In this document: positions 51,658-60,978 of the stretch, piece by piece
How positions within the stretch are numbered: the stretch's first letter is position 1
How the letters are laid out: every line of letters begins with the position of its first letter
DNA from: Saxibacter everestensis
GTDB lineage: Bacteria; Actinomycetota; Actinomycetes; Actinomycetales; Brevibacteriaceae
Direction: 5' to 3'
DNA length: 64,000 nt
Assembly (NCBI RefSeq): GCF_025787225.1
Contig: NZ_CP090958.1
Coordinates: 3,644,550-3,708,549, forward strand
The notes under the pieces: model-generated
What the model was told of the DNA's origin: nothing
Seen by the model: only the letters and a program-made list of their open reading frames with translations
Database searches by the model: none
Made by a program: the position numbers and the translations under genes

Positions 51658-53139
51658 TCAGCGCTGGAACCGCTCCAGGTCGTCCTCCAGCGTCGCGTAG
51701 ATCTGCGGCCGCGAGGTGCGCAGCCACTGAGCGGTGAGCAGCCCGGCGACGAGAGCGAGCAGCAGCAGTATCGGCAGCAGGCCGATCACCGGGTTATCCG
51801 AACCGGCCAGTGCGGAGAAATTGCGGATGGCGAGCGCCACGATGATCGCCAGACCGATACCGCCCAATCCTGGAGCGACCAGGGTCTTCCACAGCCGCGG
51901 ATCCCGGCTCCGGCGGAAATTCACCACGATCGCAATGGCGGCGAGTAGCTGCAGGGTCAGGATGCCGAGCGTACCGAAGCCGGTCATCGAAGCGGTCAGC
52001 ACCGCGATCGGGTCCAGGCCGGCGACGAAGTAAACGAATGCGACAACGGTTCCGAAGGTCAGCTGCAGGATGCTGGCGTTCTGCGGCGCTCCATTGACCG
52101 AACGGGTGTGTCCGAGTGTTCGCGGAAGCACGCCCACCCGGCCGAAGGCATAGATGTAGCGAGTCGCTGAATTGTGCAGGGCGAGTAACGCGGCGAAGAG
52201 CGAGACCAGCAGCAGGACCATCATCACCTTGGTCAGCGAGCTGCCAAGGTATTCCTGCGAAACGGAGAACACCAGGTCACCAGCCGAGAGGTGCTCAAGA
52301 CCGGCGGCTTGTGCCTGCCGGGCGCCCACGGCGCTGACTATCGCCCAGGTGGTGAAGGCGGCGAACAGGCCGATGAATGTGATGGCGATGTAGGTGGCTC
52401 GGGGAATCGTTCGCCTTGGGTCCCGGGCCTCTTCGCTGAACAGCCCGGTGGCCTCGAAGCCGACGAAGGCGTTCGCGGCGAACAGCAGTCCAAGGCCCAA
52501 TGAACCGGAGAACACCAGTCCCGGCGTGAACGGTTCGAAGCTCAGACCATGGCGGAAGAGCACCGAGATGTCGAGGACGAGCAGGATTGACACCTCCAGC
52601 ACCAGGCACACGCCGAGCACCTTTGCGCTGAATCCGATCCCGCGGCGGCTGAGCACGAACGCGGCCAGCGCCGAAATAAGCGACCACCAGAACCAGGCGA
52701 GGTCGAGCCCGGTGAGGTCCTTGACGATCGTCGCCGTGAAGAAACCCGATGTGCCGATCGCGCCGGCCACGAAGCAGTTGTAACCGAGCAGGGCCACGTA
52801 GCCGGCGACCAGTCCGAACGGCCGGCCGAGGCCCCGGACCACGAAGGCGTAGAAACCGCCCGAGTTGACCAGCTTCTTCGACATCTGGGCGTAGCCCACG
52901 GCAAAGAGCAGCAGGATCACCATCGCCATCAGGAAAGAGGCGGGCATCCCACCACCGTTGCCGATCGCGATTCCGATGCCTGCGATCACGATGATCCCGG
53001 TCAGGGGCGCAACGGCGGCGAGCACCAGAAACACGATTCCGCCGACACCCAGCGCATTGCGCTTCAGTTCGGTGCGTGAGCGGTCGCTTGCTGCGGTGGA
53101 TTCGGGCGATCCATCCCGTGGCGATATCGGCTGTGACAT
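51658..53139 (-). CDS. APC-family amino acid/amine permease
   Basis: A protein of 493 residues starting at ATG 53139 (MSQPISPRDG); the ribosome site is weak and a longer frame exists. It has about twelve membrane segments; the start of the first, LGVGGIVFLVLAAVAPLTGI, is typical of the APC superfamily, as are GFEATGLFSEEARDPRRTIPRA and the YAFGRVGVLPRTLG loop. It probably imports an amine or amino acid that feeds the amine oxidase. It is divergent from the AraC regulator, with 163 bases between. Confidence 0.87.
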   Translation of the reverse strand: MSQPISPRDGSPESTAASDRSRTELKRNALGVGGIVFLVLAAVAPLTGIIVIAGIGIAIGNGGGMPASFLMAMVILLLFAVGYAQMSKKLVNSGGFYAFVVRGLGRPFGLVAGYVALLGYNCFVAGAIGTSGFFTATIVKDLTGLDLAWFWWSLISALAAFVLSRRGIGFSAKVLGVCLVLEVSILLVLDISVLFRHGLSFEPFTPGLVFSGSLGLGLLFAANAFVGFEATGLFSEEARDPRRTIPRATYIAITFIGLFAAFTTWAIVSAVGARQAQAAGLEHLSAGDLVFSVSQEYLGSSLTKVMMVLLLVSLFAALLALHNSATRYIYAFGRVGVLPRTLGHTRSVNGAPQNASILQLTFGTVVAFVYFVAGLDPIAVLTASMTGFGTLGILTLQLLAAIAIVVNFRRSRDPRLWKTLVAPGLGGIGLAIIVALAIRNFSALAGSDNPVIGLLPILLLLALVAGLLTAQWLRTSRPQIYATLEDDLERFQR

Positions 53140-53302
53140 GTTTACGAGTATGTGGCGACCGGGGACAGATGTTCTTGTCCTACCGCGAAGGTGGCTAGTT
53201 GCTGGGCGCACGGATGCACGTCGGACCGGAGCATCCCGGTGTGGACCGTGTGTACGATGTAGGGAATCTCACGCGCCAGCGCAGCTGAGAAGGAGGTACG
53301 TG

Positions 53303-54268
53303 ATGATTCATGTACAGCGATCCGCCAACGATGTTGGACGCGTGCATACGTCAATTGCTCACAGTTTTCCCGAATGGCACACCGCCGTGTCCGAATCGTT
53401 CGTTCCGCTTCAGGTGACGAGCAACAACGCGGACATGTTCCGCGGCCGGATGCGCTCGCGGGTGATCGAAGATGTCTCGCTGGTAGAGGTGACCGCGAGC
53501 AGCCACACCGTGATGCGGACGCCGTCTCTGATTGCCAGTTCCGATCGCAGGTATTTCAAGTTGAGCCTTCAGCTTTCGGGCACCGGCCTGCTGATTCAGG
53601 ACAACCGGGAAGCCGCCCTGCGGCCTGGCGACCTGGCAGTCTACGACACCCACCGTCCTTACACGCTGGAGTTCGAACAGGACTTCCGCGCCATGGTCCT
53701 GATGTTCCCGCATAGCTTGATCGGTCTGCCGGTCGACGCGGTGGGGCAGCTCACGGCGGTACGGATGCCGGGCGACGAAGGGATCGGAAAGCTGGTGAGT
53801 CCCTTCCTGGTCCAGCTGGCAAATAACCTCGACCAGCTCACCGGCGGCAGCGGCTCGAGGCTCGCGCACAGTGCGCTCGACCTGATCACCACATTGTTTG
53901 CCGCGGAGCTCAACCTGCCCGACTCGTCAAACCCGCATCAGGAACTCACCAACGACATCCGCGACTACATTGAGGCGCAGTTGGGGAATCCGGAACTATG
54001 TCCGGCAATGATTGCCGGCGCGCACTACATTTCGACCCGGCACCTGCACAACCTGTTTCAGCTGGAGGGCACCACTGTCGCCAGCTGGATTCGTGCCCGT
54101 CGGTTGGAACACTGCCGCCGGGATCTGCGCGATCCGGTATATGCGCGGCTGCCGATCGCCGCGGTCGCCGCGCGGTGGGGCTTCATCGAGGCGGCGCACT
54201 TCAGCCGGATCTTTCGTGCTGCGTTCGGGGAATCTCCGAGCCGGTACCGTGGCGCAGCGGCGGCCTAG
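53303..54268 (+). CDS. AraC-family regulator (FeaR-like)
   Basis: A protein of 321 residues from ATG 53303, preceded by AGGAGGT at 53291-53297. The N-terminal AraC-binding domain has [37 protein letters not shown], as in FeaR and other regulators of aromatic amine breakdown. The C-terminal AraC-type double HTH has [29 protein letters not shown] and [32 protein letters not shown]. It probably activates the amine catabolism genes on both sides in response to an amine or aldehyde. Confidence 0.9.
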   Translation: MIHVQRSANDVGRVHTSIAHSFPEWHTAVSESFVPLQVTSNNADMFRGRMRSRVIEDVSLVEVTASSHTVMRTPSLIASSDRRYFKLSLQLSGTGLLIQDNREAALRPGDLAVYDTHRPYTLEFEQDFRAMVLMFPHSLIGLPVDAVGQLTAVRMPGDEGIGKLVSPFLVQLANNLDQLTGGSGSRLAHSALDLITTLFAAELNLPDSSNPHQELTNDIRDYIEAQLGNPELCPAMIAGAHYISTRHLHNLFQLEGTTVASWIRARRLEHCRRDLRDPVYARLPIAAVAARWGFIEAAHFSRIFRAAFGESPSRYRGAAAA

Positions 54269-54402
54269 CCGACTGCTTCGCTGCGGGTCAACATGCGTTC
54301 CCCCGACGACAAGACCGGCCTGCTTTCCGCAATCCATACTCGAAACAGCGCGGTGTTTCATCGGCGCAGAATCAAGGCCTGGTCGCGAAGAGGGAGAAGA
54401 AT

Positions 54403-55845
54403 ATGGCAACGAAGCTGTTCATCGACGGCGAGTGGGTTCCGGCATCCGGTGGTTCCTTTCCGACCTACAATCCAGCGACAGAAGAAGTGCTCGACGAGGT
54501 CGGGTTTGCCTCGTCGGCTGATGTGGAGGCCGCGGTTGAGGCTGCCCGGCTGGCATTCGGCTCTCCCGCCTGGCGGGACATCTCCCCCGTGCAGCGAGCG
54601 AGGCTGCTGTTCACGCTTGCCGACCTGATCGAGCAGAATTCCGCCGAGCTGGCCGAGTTGGAAACCAAGGATCAGGGACAGCCGATCGGTATCTCACGCG
54701 CGGTGAGCGTGACCGGAGCGGCCGAGCACTTCAGGTACTACGCCGGCTGGGTTACCAAGATCGAGGGCAGCACCTCTCCGGTGTCATTCCCGTCCACCCT
54801 GCACTACACCCGACGTGAGCCGGTCGGCGTCTGCGCCCTGATCACACCGTGGAACTTCCCGCTGATGATCCTTGCCTGGAAGCTCGCGCCGGCACTGGCT
54901 ACCGGGAACACCGTGGTGATCAAGCCGGCCGAGCAGACGCCGCTGTCGGCAATCCGACTGGTCGAGCTGGCCCGGAAGGCCGGCTTCCCGCCCGGCGTCA
55001 TCAACCTGCTCACCGGCGACGGCAGCATCGGCGCGGCGCTGGTGGAGCACCCTCGGGTGGACAAAGTGTCATTCACCGGATCGACCGAAGTTGGCCGTTC
55101 GATCGTGCGTGCCAGTGCCGGCAACCTCAAGCGGGTCACGCTCGAACTCGGTGGCAAGGCGCCGAGCATCATCGCGGCAGACGCGAATATGGACGCCGCG
55201 GTAGGCGGCAACCTCAGCGGCGGTTTGCTCAATAGCGGGCAGGTGTGCGCGGCGTATACCCGGTTCTACGTGGACAAGAAGCGTGAAGACGAGTTCGTCA
55301 GCAAGCTCGCCGCCGGTGTCGAGGGGATGACGATCGGCTCCGGGCTGGATGAGAGCACGCAGCTGGGGCCGTTGGTCTCCGACGAGCACATCGCCAGGGT
55401 GGAAAAGCTGGTGGCCACCGGCGTACCGGACGGCGCCGAACTGGTGACCGGCGGCAAACGCACAGGTGATCGTGGCTACTTCTTCCAGCCGACGGTCTTC
55501 GCCGGTGTGCACGACGATATGACGATCGCCCGGCAGGAAATTTTCGGCCCTGTGCTCTCGGTGATGTCCTATCAGGACGACGACGAGCTGCAATCCCTGA
55601 TCGACCGGGCCAACGATTCCGATTATGGGCTGGCCGCAACCGTGTGGACCCGCGATATTTCCGCGGCTAATCGACTGGCCAACGGGATCCGGGCCGGAGC
55701 GATCTTCATCAACATGCCACCGGTGCCCGACATGGCGGCGCCCTGGGGCGGTTTCAAGTCCAGTGGCTGGGGGCGGGAAATGGGCCCATACTCAATTGAC
55801 GCCTACACCGAGGTCAAGGGCGTCTGGATGCACTACGGAGAGTGA
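54403..55845 (+). CDS. Aldehyde dehydrogenase (phenylacetaldehyde dehydrogenase-like)
   Basis: A protein of 480 residues from ATG 54403 with AGGGAGAAG upstream. NAD-dependent ALDH motifs: [33 protein letters not shown], the general-base Glu248 in LELGGKAPS and the nucleophile Cys282 in [11 protein letters not shown]. It should oxidise the aldehyde made by the amine oxidase to its acid. It overlaps the region upstream of the oxidase start and both are read together; the context argues for an aryl or alkyl-acetaldehyde as substrate. Confidence 0.93.
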   Translation: MATKLFIDGEWVPASGGSFPTYNPATEEVLDEVGFASSADVEAAVEAARLAFGSPAWRDISPVQRARLLFTLADLIEQNSAELAELETKDQGQPIGISRAVSVTGAAEHFRYYAGWVTKIEGSTSPVSFPSTLHYTRREPVGVCALITPWNFPLMILAWKLAPALATGNTVVIKPAEQTPLSAIRLVELARKAGFPPGVINLLTGDGSIGAALVEHPRVDKVSFTGSTEVGRSIVRASAGNLKRVTLELGGKAPSIIAADANMDAAVGGNLSGGLLNSGQVCAAYTRFYVDKKREDEFVSKLAAGVEGMTIGSGLDESTQLGPLVSDEHIARVEKLVATGVPDGAELVTGGKRTGDRGYFFQPTVFAGVHDDMTIARQEIFGPVLSVMSYQDDDELQSLIDRANDSDYGLAATVWTRDISAANRLANGIRAGAIFINMPPVPDMAAPWGGFKSSGWGREMGPYSIDAYTEVKGVWMHYGE

Positions 55846-55856
55846 GAGACATCGTC

Positions 55857-57815
55857 ATGCCCGACACCGAGCAAGCCACGTCCACCGGCACACACCCGCT
55901 TGATCCGCTGACCGCGGAGGAAATCAGCACGGCCCGCAAGGTTTTGGTCGATGCCGGCAAGGTCGGCGAGAACACCCGGTTCCCCCAGGTGTTGCCGGTC
56001 GAACCGGACAAGGCCGACCTGCGCGACTATCGCGATGGCGATGACTTCGACCGGCAGGTCATCCTGACCCTTCTGGACCTGGCCACCGGCGAGGCGGCCG
56101 AGGCCGTGGTCTCGGTCGGCAGGGCGGAACTGGTGTCCTTCACCGCGTTGACGACCGGAGAGCATCCTTACGGGCAGCCGCAGTACTTATTCGAGGAGTA
56201 CGCCCTCGCGGAGCAGATCGTCAAAGCCGATCCGCAATGGCAGGCGGCGATGGAGCGCCGCGGAATCACCGACACCAGCCTCGCCTTCGCCGCACCGCTG
56301 GCTCCCGGCGCGTTCGGCCGGGCGGATGAGGTCGGTAGACGGGTGATCAGGTCGCTGACCTTCATGCGCAATTTCGTCGGCGACAATCCCTGGGCACACC
56401 CCGTCGAAGGCCTCATCGTGCACATCGACCTTACCGAGCAACGGGTGATCCGGGTGGAGGACGCCGGTGACGTGCCAGTGCCGTCGGCGGAGGGAAACTT
56501 CGATGCCGAGCACGTCGGTCCGGCGCGAACTTCGTTGAAGCCGATCGAAATCACCCAGCCCGAGGGCCCAAGCTTTACCGTTGACGGCAGCCACGTGCAG
56601 TGGGAGAACTGGAAGCTTCGAGTCGGGTTCAACGCGAAGGAAGGGCTGGTGCTGAACAACGTCACCTTCCGGGATGGCGACGAGGATCGTTCGGTACTGC
56701 ACCGCGCCTCGGTTCCGGAAATGGTGGTCCCCTACGGCGACACCTCCAGCACCCGGTTCTGGATCAGCTACTTCGACGCCGGCGAGTATCTGTTGGGTAA
56801 GAACGCCAACTCGCTCACGCTCGGCTGCGACTGCCTGGGCGTGATCCATTACTTCGATGCCTTCGTTGCCGATGACCACGGCCATCCGGTGAAAATACCG
56901 CAGGTCATCTGCATGCACGAAGAGGATTACGGCATCCTGTGGAAGCACACCGAACTGGGCAAGAAGCCTGAGGTACGCCGTTCCCGGCGGCTGGTGATCT
57001 CGTACTTCGCCACGGTGGGCAACTACGACTACGGCTTCTTCTGGTACTTCTACCTGGACGGAACCATCGAGATGGAGGCGAAGGCGACCGGCATCGTCTT
57101 CGCCGGCGCATCGATACCCGGCGAAGTTAATCCGCATGCTCCGGAGGTCGCACCGGGCGTTATCGCGCCGGTTCATCAGCACTTGTTCTGCGCACGGCTG
57201 GATGTCGCCATCGACGGCCCGGATAACACGGTTGAAGAAGCCGAGGTGGTGCGGATCCCAACCGGTGAAGCCAATCCGCACGGCAACGCTTTCACCTTCC
57301 GGCGTACACCGCTGGAAACCGAACGCGCCGGCAGGAGGAAGGCCGACACCAGCGTCGGCCGGTCGTGGTACGTGACGAATCCCGGGCGGCGCAACCAGGT
57401 TGGTCAGCCGACCGCCTACCAGTTGATCCCGCAGCCGGGTCCTACCCTGATGGCGCAGCCAGGCTCATCGGTGGCGTCCCGGGCGGAGTTCGCCACAGAA
57501 CACCTCTGGGTTACCCGCTTCGACCCGGCCGAGCGATTCCCGGCAGGCGACTACCCCAACCAGCACGTCGGTGACGGCATCGGCAAGTGGACCGAGGCCG
57601 ATCGGGGTATCGACGACACCGACATTGTGCTCTGGCATGTTTTCGGCCCGACGCACATCCCGCGACCCGAGGATTGGCCGGTCATGCCGGTGGACTACTC
57701 CGGGTTCCTGTTCAAGCCCCACGGTTTTCTGGATCGCAACCCGGCACTGGACCTGCCCGATGGCGCGTCCGGAAGTGCGGGTGAGGGCGGAAGCTGCTGC
57801 TCCTCGCCGGGCTGA
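55857..57815 (+). CDS. tynA: Copper amine oxidase (topaquinone-dependent primary amine oxidase)
   Basis: A protein of 652 residues from ATG 55857; a GTG at 55842 overlapping the ALDH stop is the alternative. Catalytic features match Arthrobacter phenylethylamine/histamine oxidases: the topaquinone precursor Tyr390 in TVGNYDYGF, the base Asp307 in YFDAGEY, and copper ligands His440 and His442 in HQHLF and His600 in THIPRPEDWP. No signal peptide is seen, so it is cytoplasmic like other Gram-positive members. It deaminates a primary amine with O2 to aldehyde, NH3 and H2O2. A Cys-rich end (GGSCCSSPG) is unusual. Confidence 0.95.
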   Translation: MPDTEQATSTGTHPLDPLTAEEISTARKVLVDAGKVGENTRFPQVLPVEPDKADLRDYRDGDDFDRQVILTLLDLATGEAAEAVVSVGRAELVSFTALTTGEHPYGQPQYLFEEYALAEQIVKADPQWQAAMERRGITDTSLAFAAPLAPGAFGRADEVGRRVIRSLTFMRNFVGDNPWAHPVEGLIVHIDLTEQRVIRVEDAGDVPVPSAEGNFDAEHVGPARTSLKPIEITQPEGPSFTVDGSHVQWENWKLRVGFNAKEGLVLNNVTFRDGDEDRSVLHRASVPEMVVPYGDTSSTRFWISYFDAGEYLLGKNANSLTLGCDCLGVIHYFDAFVADDHGHPVKIPQVICMHEEDYGILWKHTELGKKPEVRRSRRLVISYFATVGNYDYGFFWYFYLDGTIEMEAKATGIVFAGASIPGEVNPHAPEVAPGVIAPVHQHLFCARLDVAIDGPDNTVEEAEVVRIPTGEANPHGNAFTFRRTPLETERAGRRKADTSVGRSWYVTNPGRRNQVGQPTAYQLIPQPGPTLMAQPGSSVASRAEFATEHLWVTRFDPAERFPAGDYPNQHVGDGIGKWTEADRGIDDTDIVLWHVFGPTHIPRPEDWPVMPVDYSGFLFKPHGFLDRNPALDLPDGASGSAGEGGSCCSSPG

Positions 57816-58003
57816 GTGGGATCCGCGGCGGCTCGCCGGGGTTGACGCCCGAGTGCCCACGCTCCGCCTGCGGCGCCATGGTTCTGGGACGGCGCTTGAC
57901 GACCGTAGCGGTGAGTCGAATTCCGCCGAGGTAACAAGGTGAAATTGGCAAGACGTACGAGCAAGTCGGGGTCGATACTGCCTACGGAAAGAAGGGAGTG
58001 TCA

Positions 58004-58258
58004 GTGCCGACAAGCGCAGAAGGTAAGAAGAATGAGTCCCTTGAAGTGGGGGCCGTTGTCGTGAGTAACTCGCCAGGCTGGAAGGCGAAGATTAGATCTA
58101 CGCTCCGAAATACTCCGGAGGTCATCGGGGAGCTGTCTATGTATGACAGTCAGGGTCAGGCGTACATTACCGAGAAGAACGGCATCACTAATGTGGTCGA
58201 TGCCAAAACTGTTCGGTTGGCGACTGATCTCGAGAGACTCAACATTATGACAGGCTGA
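58004..58258 (+). CDS. Hypothetical protein of 84 residues
   Basis: A protein of 84 residues from GTG 58004, chosen because GAAGGG lies 7 bases upstream; GTG 57998 is an alternative. It contains SNSPGWKAKIRSTLRNTPEVIGEL and a mixed alpha/beta pattern, and I recognise no family. It is followed two bases later by another uncharacterised gene, so the two are a unit. Lower GC than the amine locus suggests a different origin. Confidence 0.6.
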   Translation: MPTSAEGKKNESLEVGAVVVSNSPGWKAKIRSTLRNTPEVIGELSMYDSQGQAYITEKNGITNVVDAKTVRLATDLERLNIMTG

Positions 58259-58260
58259 CC

Positions 58261-59040
58261 GTGGCGAGCGAAAAGCACTCACCTTTTTCGCCGATCGTCG
58301 TAGCTCTGACCGGATCACTGAAAAGGCACCCCGCCATGATCGAAGCTTTGCGGAGTGGAGATCTCGAAGCCGAAAGTGCCTTTGGGTACTTTCATTCAGC
58401 CTCAGCACTGCTCGGAAATTCCACCGGCGCCGACAGGGATTTAGACGTGCTTCAGATGCACGAGGGGTTCTGGTGCCTCGACAGCAGCGATGTCGAGGGA
58501 TCGAACGACGATGAACTTGCGTGGTTTCAGGCGGCCCTGAACTCTCCCGCTCGGATTCCACTCCCGATCGGGCTTGTCATGCACTCGGCTGCCGCCGCAA
58601 TCGACCGGCTGGGTGAGTGGACGCTATCCGGAGTGAGGATCCAACTGCCGCTTAACGCTCACTGTGATAGCTACTGGAGATGGCTGGAAACGGCCGACCT
58701 GTTCGCCGTTCCGCACGAGGAGGGAGGCCAAGGTGCACAGGTCACGCTCTGGTTGGCGAGATCTAAGAAGCAGGTTTCCGAGGCAATCCTCGGGTGGCTG
58801 AACGAAGTCAGTATCGCCGCATTCGCCGTGGCGACGGGGAAACCGGGCGGTACTGGTGGGCAACGGGAACAATTTGATTCTCGATGGGAACTCCGCAATC
58901 CAGGTCGGTGTGTGACGTTAAGGTTTGACGTCCCTGAATGGTCGGTAGTCGCCGTGGCGAGTCTGGTGTGGTTGCTGGCCGAGGCTGCTCATCACGCTGG
59001 GGCGAACGAAACGGCAGTGATCCAGGTGGAAAAGTTGTAG
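58261..59040 (+). CDS. Hypothetical protein of 259 residues
   Basis: A protein of 259 residues starting at GTG 58261, 2 bases after the previous stop. It is soluble, with no signal peptide; segments such as IPLPIGLVMHSAAAAIDRL and WSVVAVASLVWLLAEAAHHAG are helical. I do not recognise a family. With the previous gene it may form a two-component unit of unknown function in the lower-GC region after the amine locus. Confidence 0.6.
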   Translation: MASEKHSPFSPIVVALTGSLKRHPAMIEALRSGDLEAESAFGYFHSASALLGNSTGADRDLDVLQMHEGFWCLDSSDVEGSNDDELAWFQAALNSPARIPLPIGLVMHSAAAAIDRLGEWTLSGVRIQLPLNAHCDSYWRWLETADLFAVPHEEGGQGAQVTLWLARSKKQVSEAILGWLNEVSIAAFAVATGKPGGTGGQREQFDSRWELRNPGRCVTLRFDVPEWSVVAVASLVWLLAEAAHHAGANETAVIQVEKL

Positions 59041-59167
59041 GCCTCCCGCTGGCCGATCCCTCGACAGAAAATGTGTTTCCAGATATGGGGATGCCGTTTG
59101 AACCGCGCCTGTGCCGGTGCGAGGATGAAGGCTGGCCATCATCGACAATCGAAAGCAGAAACCAGCC

Positions 59168-59287
59168 ATGGCGCAGCAGCCTACGGATCCGCAGCCGGGC
59201 AAATGGAGCAAGTCCCGCATCTTCTACCTCGTAGCGGGGATAGCAATCTGCGCTATCGGCATCGGGCTGATCCTCACCTCCATGTAG
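59168..59287 (+). CDS. Possible small membrane protein
   Basis: A frame of 39 residues: a short polar start (MAQQPTDPQPGKWSKSR) and one membrane segment (FYLVAGIAICAIGIGLILTSM). A weak GAAAGC lies upstream. The polar head plus single C-terminal helix is a common small-protein pattern. It lies alone in the 59041-59638 gap. Confidence 0.45.
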   Translation: MAQQPTDPQPGKWSKSRIFYLVAGIAICAIGIGLILTSM

Positions 59288-59499
59288 CGCTTGCCGCCTG
59301 GGGCGGCCGGCGCGCACCGCGTCCCGCGGTCGACGGATCGCCATGAGCGAGCGGGTGTACGGGTGCTGCGGGGCCGTGGGCACGGCTTCGGTGCTCCCGT
59401 CTCCACGACGTGGCCCTGCGCATTCCGGACGTGGGCAGCGATCGCGTCCGTCCGGGTCTTGCGGAGGTCAGTTGTCGAGCCGGTGCTGCCAGTATCCGG

Positions 59500-59625
59500 G
59501 TTTGCTTCTTTGATGAGCGTAGGCGTGAGTATCACGACGCTTGTATTGGTGACGTAGTACAGCACTCGGTACGGAAACATCCGATCGGCTAAACGAGATA
59601 TGCGGCGGGCTGTCAGACGCGGACG
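59500..59625 (-). pseudogene. RelE/ParE-like toxin C-terminal remnant
   Basis: The minus-strand frame reads ISRLADRMFPYRVLYYVTNT then SVVILTP. The FPYRVLY and VVIL words are typical of the last strands of ParE/RelE toxins. No N-terminal part and no antitoxin gene are visible, so it seems to be a fragment. The match is short, and chance similarity is possible. Confidence 0.3.
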
Positions 59626-59638
59626 CGAAGCGTGCCGT

Positions 59639-60244
59639 CTAGGGTTTCCTGGTTTGAGGGGGTGGCGCGGCTGTACCGCTGCCAGGTGGCCCGTTACGCC
59701 CTTGGGTCAGTGCGTAGCTCACAGCGTCAGTCAGGGCGAGGTAGTCCAGTGCCCGTGCCTCGTCCAAGCCGGTTTCGTGCCCATGCGCCGCCAGGTTGCG
59801 CAACATCGCGATCCCTTCAACAGCTTTGACCGTTTCCACCTGCACGAGGCCAGCCTCATGAGCGCGACGGACAAGCTGTGTCGCACTACCTCTGCCGGTG
59901 GCGAGGCCTGCGTCGATGAGAAGCTGCCTCAACTGTGCCTCCACCTGAGCGAATGCCTGTAAAACCGCCGCCGCCGGTGCGATGCGCGCAATCTCGGCCA
60001 GTTGCTCGCTTGGTCGAGCGCTGTCGAGTCGTCGTGTTTCCTCCAGGGCAGGTTCACCGAGGTTCGCTTCAATCTCGGCGACCTCCTGACTCCAAACCAC
60101 TTCCAATGGTCCAGCTTTGAGGGTTGTGAAGGGCCGGGCGAGCAGGGTGGCGAGTTGACGTCGAAAAAGCGTCGCGACCGCGAGAACCACGAGTGGCCAG
60201 GCGAGCGAGCCGACGAGGGAGGCCGTGAATTCGAAGCCAGACAT
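59639..60244 (-). CDS. Membrane-anchored HEPN-like protein
   Basis: A protein of 201 residues from ATG 60244 (GTG 60250 possible). One N-terminal membrane segment (about residues 6-26) is followed by a helical soluble domain with LRNLAAHG near residues 148-155, which fits the Rx4-6H motif of HEPN ribonuclease-type proteins and DUF4145-like proteins. HEPN domains often act in toxin or defence systems, but such proteins also exist without nuclease activity. No partner nucleotidyltransferase is adjacent. Lower GC and location near a Fic module support mobile origin. Confidence 0.6.
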   Translation of the reverse strand: MSGFEFTASLVGSLAWPLVVLAVATLFRRQLATLLARPFTTLKAGPLEVVWSQEVAEIEANLGEPALEETRRLDSARPSEQLAEIARIAPAAAVLQAFAQVEAQLRQLLIDAGLATGRGSATQLVRRAHEAGLVQVETVKAVEGIAMLRNLAAHGHETGLDEARALDYLALTDAVSYALTQGRNGPPGSGTAAPPPQTRKP

Positions 60245-60473
60245 GACCACACACTATCGATAGTTGACGCTACGATCCGTTCTCGCTGACAACTGGTGCT
60301 GTCCGCACAACGTTCGTGCGTCTGTTAGTCGTTTCGGTCGCGGTGTCCAACTGGCGGCTCCTTTTCCAATCCGCTCGGGATCAGTCGATAGAAGTTCCTG
60401 TTCACCTTCACCCCAGACCTCATCCGCGGTAACAAACTCGGTCGTGACTGCGAGTGGTCCAAGTTCCTCGAGC

Positions 60474-60698
60474 TCAACCCTTCGGCGGGTTGGGATCCTT
60501 GCCGTAGGAGTTCTTCTCGCCGATTGTTCCGTCTGTTTTCTTGATCGTGTGTTCCACGCCGTCCCGCTTGGCAGCCTCCCGGCCTACTGCTTGCTGCTCC
60601 GCCTTGGTCCCTCCGACCGCGAACGCTCTACTACTACCTTGACGCTTGCTCTTCCAATCACCATCTTCTTGGTAGGTGTCGATGTCGCCTTTAGCCAT
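60474..60698 (-). CDS. DUF2188 protein
   Basis: A protein of 74 residues with the DUF2188 pattern: DWKSKRQGSSRAFAVGGTKAEQQAVGREAAKRDGVEHTIKKTDGTIGEKNSYGKDPNPPKG contains the conserved W-x-K start, the AxxxGREAA helix and the GxIxEKNSYGxDPxPPKG end. It is cytoplasmic and of unknown function, often found in phage and mobile regions. GAGGAA precedes the ATG by 4 bases. It follows the small basic protein at 60780 in the same direction. Confidence 0.85.
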   Translation of the reverse strand: MAKGDIDTYQEDGDWKSKRQGSSRAFAVGGTKAEQQAVGREAAKRDGVEHTIKKTDGTIGEKNSYGKDPNPPKG

Positions 60699-60779
60699 GA
60701 TTCCTCGCTTTCATATTGGTGATGTGATGATGGTAAGCCAACGATGGCTAAAACCAACCCCCACTAGTCGGGTCCGGCG

Positions 60780-60935
60780 CTAGTTCTTCTTGGGTTTAGG
60801 CGGACCGGGCTTATTTGCAGGGGAAGAGCCTTGAGGAATAATTGGAACTCGAGCGGGTTTTTGCCCTTCCTTCGAGACCACGCGCTGCGGTGCCTTGTTC
60901 TCATGTGTACGTTGCGATCTATTCTTCTCTGTCAT
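60780..60935 (-). CDS. Small basic protein, 51 residues
   Basis: A frame of 51 residues (MTEKNRSQRTHENKAPQ, ending KPGPPKPKKN) with AGGGG 5 bases before the ATG. It is very rich in Lys, Pro and Asn, likely disordered. It sits just upstream of the DUF2188 gene on the same strand, 81 bases apart. No family is recognised. Confidence 0.55.
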   Translation of the reverse strand: MTEKNRSQRTHENKAPQRVVSKEGQKPARVPIIPQGSSPANKPGPPKPKKN

Positions 60936-60978
60936 CAGACCCCTGTCCTTATCTGCTTCAGCTCAAATTGGAGACAAA

